Source: Chromobotia macracanthus (lineage: Eukaryota; Chordata; Actinopteri; Cypriniformes; Botiidae). From it: a stretch of DNA of 64,000 nucleotides. The first letter of the stretch is position 1; each line of letters opens with the position of its first letter. Shown piece after piece: positions 29,901 through 40,600 of this stretch. The DNA lies in contig JAZGTH010000099.1 of the NCBI GenBank assembly GCA_036877525.1, positions 2,346,501 through 2,410,500 of the forward strand, written 5' to 3'. A program made the position numbers and the translations under genes. The notes beneath the pieces are model-generated. The model saw nothing but the letters and a program-made list of their open reading frames with translations. It was not told where the DNA came from and did not search any database.

Positions 29901-30394
29901 TCTCTGCTTTATTCTGATTTCTGATTACTAACTGATTTATCTGCTTCATTCTTATTTCTGATTACTAACTGATTTATCTGCTTCATTCTGATTTCTGTTT
30001 AGTTACTGATTTGTCTGTTTCATTGTCATTTCTCATTAGTAACTGATTTCTCTGCTTCATTCAGATTTTTGATTAGTATGATTAGATTTTGATTAGAATT
30101 TGATTAGATGTTTGATTACTGATTAGTAACTGATTTCTCTGCTTCATTATGTTTTCTGATTAGCAACTGATTTCTCTGCTTTATTCTGATTTTTGATTAG
30201 TATCTGATTTCTCTGGTTAATTCTCTACTCTGAAGTGCTGATTCAATGCACCTCCAATGTTGACATAGTAGGAACTAGAGCTGAGCAAAAATGACTGATT
30301 CTCTGATTTTAATTAATATTCAGTTTAATGAAACAACATTGATTCAGGAAATCCAGAAAATGAATATATTCTTAATGTGTTCTTTAATTAAGAG

Positions 30395-30540
30395 CAGTGT
30401 TTCCCATTCATGACCTAAACTGTGACAGCCCGCCGCACTCTAATTTGTTCTGCCACAGTGTTAAAACTAACAGAAAATACCTTTACACTTCTTATAATAA
30501 CAAAAATTTAACAAAGATCTATAACTGGGGAAAAATAAAA
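30395..30540 (+). mobile_element. Possible hAT-type DNA transposon end (fragment)
   Basis: cagtgtttcccattcatgac followed shortly by gtgacagcccgccgcac resembles the terminal inverted repeat and subterminal sequence of non-autonomous hAT elements of fish, as I recall them. I could not find the opposite end or a target duplication, so this would be a fragment. The right limit is a guess. Confidence 0.4.
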
Positions 30541-31058
30541 CCATGAAATTAGCTCTACCAAAGGACCATCGGATCGACTTGAAAAATCGTCATCATAATG
30601 CTGAGAAACTTGGCCACCATTGGCCAATCATGTCAGTAGTTAAAATCTTGACTCATGTCTCCTCTCTCTGCATGCATTTCCTGTACTTAAGCTTTGTCAC
30701 TGACAAGCATTAACACTAAACAACAATAACAGGAGAATAGAGACCCAAGTTGTATTGTTTGTGCTAATGGATTATATTTTAGTTTGATTTTTACCAAACC
30801 CATTTGTTTGCTGTCAGTACACTTAAAACATATGAGTCGTTTGGAGTTTTTGCATTTTTTTAAAGCTTGTTGAAAGATAGCCATACATTTGCATTTTAAA
30901 AAGAAAAACTAAAACTAAATGTCCATTTTACTTCTGAAGAACAAAGAAATCCATGTAAATAATCATACAATTTTATTTTTGAGTGAACTATCCTTTTTTG
31001 AAAGAATTTGTGATATCCACCCTATTTTGAAACTTCAGGAGAGAATTCTTTTGGCAAG

Positions 31059-31092
31059 TATTTTAAATAGGTAAATTTACCTATTTAAAATA
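31059..31092. repeat. Perfect 34-bp palindrome
   Basis: The first 17 bases (tattttaaataggtaaa) are exactly reverse-complemented by the next 17, with no spacer. It lies about 560 bp downstream of the trim24 stop, possibly within its 3' UTR. Confidence 0.9.
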
Positions 31093-31652
31093 AAATACTC
31101 CAGTTTATATATCTGGTCTAACTCAATTTGGAATGATCCAGTTCTCGATGATTCATTTCAGTGTGTTCCTCACACAATACAAGTGACTTCAGATGACTTG
31201 GAATATAGCGCACAAGTCATATGGACCTGATGCTACAGATCGCCATAAACTGTCACTGTATGAAAGCCAGTTTTTAATTCCAATGAAATACATCAGGATC
31301 ACAGGTCATATCTTAGGTTTGAAAGGATGTAAGTGTGGGTAATTGTTGCATAAATAAAATGTCTATTTTTGGTTGACTGCTTTGAAGGGCAAATTTAATT
31401 TTCAAACATTTTACAATTTAATTTTTTGTATCATTTATCTTAATATTTTGTTCATAAAAATGCAAAGATATTGTAGATTGTAAATCAATGCACATATAAC
31501 ATGACATCTTTAGTAGATCACACTGCCTATTTCTCCAAATGCCTAAAACAATTAAGATAAACAATAATTATTGCAAAATGAGCCACAAGTCGAAGATCTC
31601 CAAAGCAAGTAATAGATCTTTAGAGGATGGAAGAGATGCTTCTGAAGATTTA

Positions 31653-34600
31653 TCACCCCTCTGGAGTCACTTTACTGTCCGTGTCAGCGTTTACAGGACT
31701 GGGGTCTGTAGCTGAGTTCAACACGTCCTCTGGCTTTCCCTCCATGTCTTTATTAGTCAGTTCTTCCTGAGGGAGATCTTCACTGGAGGGTTCCACAGTC
31801 TCCTCTGGTTGGGAAGTGTCCTGAGGAGTTTTTGATGATAGGCTTTCTGTTTCAACAGGTGTCACTGAAGCTACACCTTCTTCCTTTACACCAGGAAATG
31901 TCAGGTCTGGATAGAGCAATTTTAACTGTTCCTCAAAGTAACTCTCTAGATTAGCACCCACACTGGCCATCTCAGTATCTTCCTAAAAAAACATGCAGAA
32001 TCAACATCAGTATTACATTGTTCACACAATGTTCTCATATTAGAGAATCTCATAATAGGCCTTTTCTGAAAATGACATTAGGTAATAACAATAGTCAATA
32101 TGTGACTAAATCACACATTGTGTGCGGACACTTTTTTCACTAACAAACTTTTAAATAGTTTTTTTAATTTAAAATATTTAATTATTATTTTAATTACAAT
32201 TTTTTATTTGTAATACATGTATTATTGAGGGGAAGAGAAAGTTTGCACGAGGGGAAATACCCTTACAATTTAATTCTGATCATTTGAAATGGAACCCAAT
32301 AAAAAGTCACTGTACCTTGTGGAAAGTTGCACAGTTTTTGAAAATCAGCCTAACGTCCGCAACAAAGTCATCAGTGCTTTTATAACACATGTTCTCCAGT
32401 TGACTTCTGATCACTGACAGGTCCATTGGTGTCTTTATTATCTCACTGTACTCCGGCATTGACTACAATGTGAAGAGCAAGGCAGGGTTAATACACAGGC
32501 CATACATTTGTTCTCAAAGAACAAGGACTATCTGGGCATAACATGTTTATTGTATTTCAGCTGTTTTTAATAGCCTTCACTAAATGACCTTGCTGTGTGA
32601 CTTTATCTGTAGAGAGTGTGAGCAATAAGGTACGAGAGGCTGTGCTGTATCATGAATAAGTCACGACACCAAGCAGTCACCTTTCAGCCGTGACTTATTC
32701 ATGATGCATGAACCTCGAGTACCTTATTGCTTTTATAAAACAGTTACCACACAATGCAAATATTAGCCAGAAATATGAATCAATACAACGTTCATGAAGT
32801 AAAATCCTTCCACCGGAAGAAATAGTTCCTGACTGACTGTAAACAGCAACAGAATGTGTTCTACGTGTCTCATGAAACTCAAATAAACACAGAGCTGTTT
32901 TCATACCCTGTTATTATTTCATGTGCATTCCTCATCTATTTCATTATAATCTCTCTGTACTTCACATCAGTTTACGTTGCTAAGGGTGCTGCACAGTGAT
33001 ACACAGATATTTACTGTGAATAAAGCACAGTGTACTTGAGAAAGTAAGAACCTCTCAGGTTTAGAAAGTCTGATCACACATCTTCAGCAAGAGAAACATT
33101 CACATTCAATAAACCACGACTTAAACTGACTTGTTTGAATCATTTAAGTACAGAACTCCAGAAACATGCTGTGTTACACAATGTGGCTTTGGATCTGCCA
33201 TGTAAAACATGGAGATGACATGTTAGCAGAACAATGGCAACTTTGAAGGTGTTCCTATAAAGTGTCAGTGGCGAGCATGCAGCACCACACCGGTCTGATA
33301 AGTCATGCTGGTGGATTCTGACCGTCTAGAGCCAGTGCAGTTCAAGACTGGCATGATCAGCAGCACTGACTTTCTAAAAAGTTTATAACAGCGGTTTGTA
33401 ACTGAAAGTGACATTTGTCAGATATGGTAACCCATACTTGAACTGTGACCTCTGCATTTAACACCAAACACTGCACTAACTTCTAAAGCCACTGTCTGTA
33501 ATGTCTATTTCAAGATTTAATACTCTGCTGTAATAATTACATTTACATTTATGCATTTGGCAGACGCTTTTATCCAAAGCGACTTACAGCACATTGAAGT
33601 TACACATTTTCTTTGTACATGTACTCCCTGGGAATCGAACCCACGACCTCTTGCGCTGCTAACGCAATGCTCTACCACTTAGCTACAGGAGAATAATGTC
33701 TTTAATTGCAAATATAAAAATTTGCCAAAACAATTTTAAATGTGAAAATGAATTCACAGCCCTATTTTAAACATTGGCTATTTTAAACACAAGTTAATGC
33801 GTTAGCTAATATGAACTAACCATGAACGATATATAGTAACAGCACGTATAAATCTTCAAACAATAAGATTTCAAGTTGTTCCTCATGTTCAATGAACATG
33901 AATGAATAATGACGTATATAAGTGTTAACACTATATTTTTGGTGCTCTGTTGTTTTTCCCCATGAGAAGCAATATATTCCATTGATCTGGAATGTTGTGT
34001 GAGATCATCTTACTGATGGAGTTACTGGTTCCTGGAAATCTGTGCTGAGCTCATTACAGTAAAGACGCAGCAGCAGACGCTCACATTTCTGCACAAACAC
34101 ATTAAAACCGTTTTTAAATGTAAAGTAAAGAACAGTTTTAATTTGGCAGGTACTAAAATAAAGGAGAGTTTGTTCATACTCGTCTGTCAACGGATGTGAA
34201 TGTCTCAGAATCTGGATCCTGCTTCACATTGTTTGATTCACCACCAGCAGTGACGTTATACTCCATTTCAGGTGAGGTGAGGTCACGACAGAACGTGCAG
34301 TACCATTCACCACTACAGAAACACAAACAGACACATAACTGCAACAGTACTGACAACAGCAGGTGTGCAGTATGAACACAGTCTGATTACCGTTATATAA
34401 TGGAAATGATATACATCATGCTACAGTAATAATGATTTCACCAGAAAGTTCAATGATAAGAGAGTTTGTTTTCTCATAACAATCTGGTAATTACTACTTT
34501 TAAATAACAGAGCTAAATACATTACAAATAAAATCTACTTCACTTTACAATTTTAACTTGTCATTCACGCCAAGAAAAAAACTCAAGCAACTTGCAATTT

Positions 34601-37600
34601 TTACGGCACAAGAGACTTTTTTTAATCTAGTCTTAAACTTATTTTTTAGTATTTGGTTGTGTTTGTTTTCATGAGCTGCCCGAGCTGAGAAATGTTGACA
34701 ATTCATTTGTTCTGCTCTTGATATTTTTTTCCCCATCGTAATCTGTAATCTTTAAAGCATGATTTCTTGGTTACCTTGGCGATGCAGTGAGGATGGGGAT
34801 GTGGCAGCTAAGATGGAAGACTTTAGGACATTTATCACAACAGAGCAGTTCCCCTCCGTTCTGGCACACAGCGCACCAGTCCTCATTGGGGTCTTCATCC
34901 ATTTCTGGGGTCTTCTCGGTTTGCTGCTCACCTTGCTGTGGGGTCTGAGACTGAACCCCTGTGCTGTCTGGAAGACTGGCTTTGACACTGGTTTTTACCT
35001 GGTGACAAGCAGGAATGTGTCAATTCATGTATTTAAAGAAAATAAGGCTTGCATAAAAAAAAACTCAGAAATGGATGTACTGTTTCTCTTTCCAGCTGGA
35101 TGTCCTAGTAATCTAAAAATGATCTGAACACTGATCTGGCTTTATCATTTAGAATTTCACTTTTAAAACTTCTGCTGTGTGTCGGGATCTCAGAATTACA
35201 GTTTGTGCTTTTAAGCTCAAAGTATTTAACTGTAACTTGGTGGTGTGAACAAATGTTTGTCTAATCAAATACACTCTAGAATGAGAATGCTCCTCCCTCT
35301 AACACCACACGCAACTGAACAGCAGGTAGCGAATCATATTTATGGCTAAGATATAAACAAATGTCTTCTGGCTTTTTCATCTCAGGTTGACAACACAGGA
35401 AAACTCACATCACCAAACTACTGTCTAATCTACTGTACAATCTACTGTGGTCTTTAAGCCAAAGATCTGCTTGTTGAATGACAGGGTAAATGGACTGTGG
35501 ACATTTATTTAATTGTAAACACTTACAAAACAAACTTCATCATCGTCCTCTGGTTCATCTTTGATGACGATGACCGGTCCTGGAGATGTCCTCCGCCTTC
35601 TCTTTGTGGAGGGGTTTGAGGGGCCACTCTGAGGGGCCTCTGCACGCTTCCAGGGGCTGGAGCTTCAGTTCACAGACAATCACATGAAAAGAAAAAGAAA
35701 GAATTAGTAACACACAAGAACAGCACAACCTGACCGAACAGAAAAATATTAGTAGATTATTTACCTGTTCTTTGGTTCTGATGAGGTTACAGATATTTGA
35801 GAAAACTGTCTTCCTTGTGCTGAAAGTCAAAGAAATGTTTTTTACATATTCAGATAAATATGTCGGTGGTGTTTCACAACAGGCTGTAGACAGAATACAT
35901 CACATAAACTTTACTGACACCCTATTCATCCTATCCTGTCAGCAACTACCTCACAACATCAAACCTCATGATCAGAGAACCTCAACATACAGAGAACAAA
36001 TTCTGTGAATGATGTTTGCAGATGACATGCAGGCATTAGTAGTATTTGTTATTGTTTATTTTATAAATATTAGAGTTAATGCATCAAAGCATGCAATAAA
36101 TTCAACATTTAGTTGTTCATTATTAGTGCTGTTAACACATTTGAGTTCACATTAAAACCTTTTATTTTGTTCTGTGAGGAAAAACTGATCAGAACAAAGT
36201 TATTTGAACAGTGAAATTTAATTTTTAAAACTGATGTTTAATATTAAATCAGTTTTATCACTTGCACATGCCAATGAGGAATTGTGATAGTGATCTCACT
36301 AAATCATATTAAAGTTATAACAGGGTTTGTCAAATGGCGCCCACCCTGTTTGAGTGCTATAACAACACACACATCAGTCATGTATCTTCAATCATCAAAT
36401 GTTAGGAAATATTTTTGCATACCAGCTCGGTCAGGTGGTGGGGGAAGTTGACTGGATGAATAACTGGGTCTTTGAGCAGACACTAGCACACTGGGTTCAC
36501 ACCTCCTGTTCAAGTATGACGTTACCGGAACGTTTTGCTTAAACCCACAGAGAAGTTAGAATTTAGAATATTTACCGCATACAACCAATTCTATATACAG
36601 AAACTGAAGCAACAGTTGTGTAATAGTCCAATATTCAAATCTGACTGAGTGGTATTCCAAGCGAGCTGACATTCAGAAAGCAAGCACCGGAAGATTTCAC
36701 TGTTTGTATCATTCTGGTTTTATCAGTTTGTTCTGATCCAGATTAGATGTTAGTCTGGGCTTTGCAGCATGATGTATAAAGCTTGATGCTTTAGCTTTTC
36801 TTCCTAATATTTTCAGGTGAAACAGCAAGCTGGACAAATTTTGTATGAAATAAGTTGGTGGTTTATAAAACTGTTGTATAAAAATAATAACCCTTACAAT
36901 ACTGTATTATTAAGGATGGTAAAGAGACAATTATTTCACACAATTATTAACTAATAAAATAAGACAGCTGTTAGATTAGAAATGAAAAATAAAGGCAGTT
37001 CAACTGATGCCAATGTTTCAGAATCTCAAAGCAACCAAATATCCAGCTAATTAATCAACTGGACTTATCCTGTGCCTTGCATAAGTTCTGAGACGAAAAC
37101 AATTGCTCTGTTTGCTGTGGAGTACACAAATCTTTTGATTAATGATGGAACCTCATATTCATCTTTAAGTTTTAACAGTCACTATTCCCTGAGAAACATC
37201 ACAATATCGATTTAAGAAGTTTCACCTGATGAAGTGCATGTGGAGAGGAAAGCACAGATCCGCTGGAGTATGTGCTGTTGTGTGGATATCGCGCCGTTCT
37301 CGGAAGAACCTCCAGTGGTTTATGAGGGAAAGTGGGATTGTTGATGACACCCCTTAGAGTCTAACAGAGAGAAATTAATTACACAACTGTTTCAAAAGTT
37401 CTGTTTTTACATGAAGAATTTAACATGCAGTAACGCGAGAAACAAAGTACATCCCAAACAATAAAGAACTTGTAATGAAGAGGGTGTAATGTGTCAGTTA
37501 CATAAACTTTGTATATAATATTTAAAGTGTTGACACACAATGACGCTCACATAAAAAGCAGTACAAGGACATTCTGTAGAGGTTTCAATAGGTTGCTATA

Positions 37601-40600
37601 ACAACACTTCATTCATGGGGCTTTTATTAATTATAGATGTATGTAATTATTTGTGAATATTTTTTGTGATCTGATTATTAATTGGTGTGTCACATTCATT
37701 TAATTAAATTCATTAACTGACAGGCCTAAAATGTCTCTGATTTTGGACATCAATGGCATCATGGTATATTTGGACACACTTCCTGTAATATTAAACCACT
37801 TTCACCTGTGGAGGCAGGGCAGAGCTCTGAAGCACAGGTGGGGGACTCCTCACATTATACCGCCGCCCTTGTTGAGGCATGCTGGCTAAAGTCTGAGACG
37901 GTGACCCACCCTGCAGTGGTCTATGCAGAGGCGGCCCGGGTAAGCGCATGCCGTGGTACCAGGGCCACTGATTGGGGGGTTGGTGTCGGTTGTTGTGCTG
38001 TGTGAGTTTCTCCACCTGCATCTGCAGCTGGGCCAGTGTGCTCTGTCTCTGCTGCTGGGGTTGTGCGTTCGGGAACCCTGCCTGATGACCATCAGGTCTG
38101 GGTCCTGGGTTCATCTGCTGGAAAGAGATCTGCTGTGGACCACTCGGATGACGAACTGGAGTTTTCTCCACCACTAGAGAACCTGAGAAAACATTGAGGG
38201 TCAGGGAAAAAGCTGGAACTCTTTGTGAATTTCAAGCTGTACCATAAAATAATTCTAGAGCTGATTTTGAAATGTCTTACCGAGATCTATGTTTGAAGCC
38301 CAGAAAGAAGACCGGCACTGGAAGCGAACCGAACTCTGAGGAACATACGAGATGTTGCACTTTGCCCGCATGAGGTACTGGATTTGACATGTGATCTGAT
38401 GGGGAAAGACGAGGACGAGAGACCATCAGCCAACCAGTAAAATAACTTAAGCAACAATACCTTTTTTCACCAGTTGAGTTCAGGACACAGTTAAAGGTGG
38501 GATAGCAGCTGTAAAAGCGTAAGATTCAGCCTCTCTTCAGAGTATTCTTCAAAGCCAAACCTTCTCCAACACATGAACACACTGATGACAGACACTGATG
38601 TCTACGCAAGCAGGATATGTGGACGTATGCAAATACACAGTTTTACAGGCAAACAGGACATTTTATAGTCCTGCATCTTCCACAGAAGATACCTTTATAT
38701 AAATATATTTAAACCACGTTACTTAGTAATTGCTATCAGGATTTCAACTTTCAACCAGCATAAAAAATGTTTCTGGAAAAAAAATGAACCATCCCTTTAA
38801 CTTTAAGCCTTAAAATTTGTTTAAGTCGTGACAAATTTAAACCGTTTATTAGTGGACCTAAAGGCTGGTCACATTTAGAATACAAAAGACATTTAGGACA
38901 CAAAGAATGACTTCACTTCAGCTGTTTTCTCCATGCAGACTTTATCTGATGGGGTCACATTTGTTGATATTTAGCTCTGTCCCTTAAAACCCTAATTTAA
39001 CAAGGGAAAAGGTGTCTGCCACTAGGGAGTGGTGGAGGGCCATTCACAGAGCTCTTAATTTCTGCAGCGATCACATCAAATGTGCCTTGACTAATACACT
39101 GCTATGTGGAGAGAGATTTTGAGCCAGTGAGATTTCACTGTGGGGATTTGGAGTTATGAAACAATACAGTGAAATTTACAGATTACAGATCTGGTTAGAG
39201 GTGTTAACCTCACAAATACACTTACCAGACGTTTACAGTACAGAAGGGCTGTTCCGCTGTTACTGGCTGTGGCCCACTTTGTAAAGTTGATCACATGATC
39301 AAGATGTGTGGAGAGTGATGTCACATCCTGCTGTTGCTTTTTAAGGAGTGTTTCGTGATCTTTTGTGATGACCTAACAGAAATAATTTGTAACACATCAC
39401 AGTGTGCCAAACACAACATGTAAAATGGTGAAATATTATTCAGTACCTCCAGTTGATTGATGAGTATTTTTCCTTTCCTGTTGATTTCCATTATGAGATT
39501 GCTGATGGATTTTTTAATCTCATTAGCCACAGTGTTGCGATTTTCATCCACCTGCAGAAGACTGATGAGGACAAAACATGACATTGGTATTAGCGTTAAA
39601 TGAATAATTATATAATTACACAAGAATAAAACATTACATGTCTTAACATGATTATAACATGATAATCTGTGGAATTCTATTAATTATTCAGGGTTGTCGC
39701 ACATTTTCCAAATTTCAATTTGTAGAATTTAAAATGTCTTTTTATTAGATTTTAGTCTTTTCCAGGCCTGAAAATCAATATTTTTTTTTTTGTTCCCTGA
39801 AATTCCAAGGTTTTTCATATTTACATTTATGCATTTGGAAGACAATTTTATCCAAAGTGACTTACAGTACATTCAAGTTATACATTTTATCAGTACTCCT
39901 TATGTGCTACTTATGTGCTCCTTGGGGATTGAACCCACAACCTTTACGCTGCTAACACAATGCTCTACTAACCGACAGGAACTGATGAACTCTGGGGAAA
40001 AACACATTTACCCATTGTTAATAGTATGAGACACGTCCTCTATCGCTTTCTTCTTCTCTTGAAGCTGGCACGTCATGTTCTCCAGATGTTCCTTGTGGTT
40101 TTTATATGCATCCTCAAGAAACTGGTAACTGTTGTAAAATGCTCTGTTAGACACAACTGATGCTGATAATGTTAATAATATTTTCATTTACAATAACTTC
40201 TGTCATGCTGTCGATCAATACAGAATTTTTCTATCACTTCGACTCCTCCCTCAGTTTGCAAAACCAACTAGAAATGATGTGCTTATTAATGCAAGTCTAC
40301 ATTATGAAAATTAAAATTAAATGGATGTGATACAAGCACAAGGCAAGCAGCTTCTTATTGATGGGTCTGAACACATAATCATTTAAATGTGAAGCTAAAT
40401 GCAGGTTGTACTTGTGGTCTTTGTGTTTGAGCAGCTGACAGTCCCTGCAGGTGAGGAGATCGCAGGTTTCACAGAACAGCTTCAGAGGTTCCTGCTTGTG
40501 AATGTCACAGAAGACTGGCTTCTGTGTGGAAGCGCCCATCGCCTCTGTGGACAACATGTGTTCAATCTGTTCAATTCAACAATATTATTTGTAAAATCTC

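Larger units (their letters stand above)
1..30225. repeat. Giant satellite array of 30/37-bp units with higher-order structure
   Basis: The whole stretch is a head-to-tail array. The commonest unit is about 37 bp: gattagtaactgatttctct followed by gcttcattctgatttct. A 30-bp form lacks the last seven bases. A third, longer form carries the insert cacatttttgattagtatga plus a run of attagattttt-type sequence. Units also differ by small substitutions such as gtaac/gttac/gcaac, gcttcatt/gctttatt and ctgat/ccgat, and these variants recur in fixed orders, so larger blocks have been duplicated. The array continues past position 1. On the right it decays over about 300 bases and the last clear unit ends near 30,220. 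The plus strand is strongly T-rich. Stops fall in every frame of the basic unit, so nothing here is protein coding. I do not recognise a named satellite family. It could be a pericentromeric, subtelomeric or interstitial satellite, and the sequence does not say which. Confidence 0.97.
30226..31652. other. Gene-free region between the satellite and trim24
   Basis: AT-rich single-copy-looking sequence with only short chance open frames. It contains a hAT-like end near 30,395, a 34-bp palindrome at 31,059 and, on the minus strand, a possible AATAAA signal for trim24 (tttatt on plus at 30,972-30,977). The part next to 31,653 is presumably trim24 3' UTR, but where that ends cannot be read from sequence. 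Confidence 0.6.
31653..34088 (-). other. trim24: trim24 bromodomain and acidic C-terminal tail
   Basis: Exons 16-18. KCERLLLRLYCNELSTDF starts helix Z; MPEYSEIIKTPMDLSVI is the ZA loop and start of helix A; DDFVADVRLIFKNCATFHKE is helix B; ANLESYFEEQLKLLYP is helix C. In canonical bromodomains the residue after the Phe of NCAxF is the Asn that hydrogen-bonds acetyl-lysine; here it is His (codon CAC at the end of exon 17). The shelf residues LAF of human TRIM24 align with TDF. The tail after the fold has many Glu, Asp, Ser, Thr and Pro and ends at TAA... no basic C-terminal motif is present before the stop at 31,653. Confidence 0.8.

Noticed and set aside
1..30225. The array as a CRISPR locus or as a repetitive protein gene
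   Set aside because: There are no unique spacers between constant repeats, the units directly abut, and stops occur in every frame.
34759..35127. 122-codon open frame on the plus strand
   Set aside because: It is the antisense of trim24 exon 14 (PHD). The minus-strand frame has the conserved zinc-ligand pattern, so the plus frame is a shadow.
36423..36505. A reading-frame break between trim24 exons 10 and 11
   Set aside because: With the CAG acceptor at 36,506 the frame hits a stop. The upstream acceptor TTTAAG at 36,538 restores the phase with an open extension (QNVPVTSYLNRRC), so no frameshift is needed.
36550..36620. A 28-base micro-exon candidate between trim24 exons 10 and 11 (GCTTCAG acceptor, GTAAAT donor)
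   Set aside because: It is not in phase with its neighbours, its translation does not look like TIF1, and exon 11 works without it.
37808..38177. Plus-strand and second minus-strand open frames across trim24 exon 9
   Set aside because: High GC and few stops come from the Gln/Pro/Arg-rich exon; only one minus frame joins its neighbours in phase.
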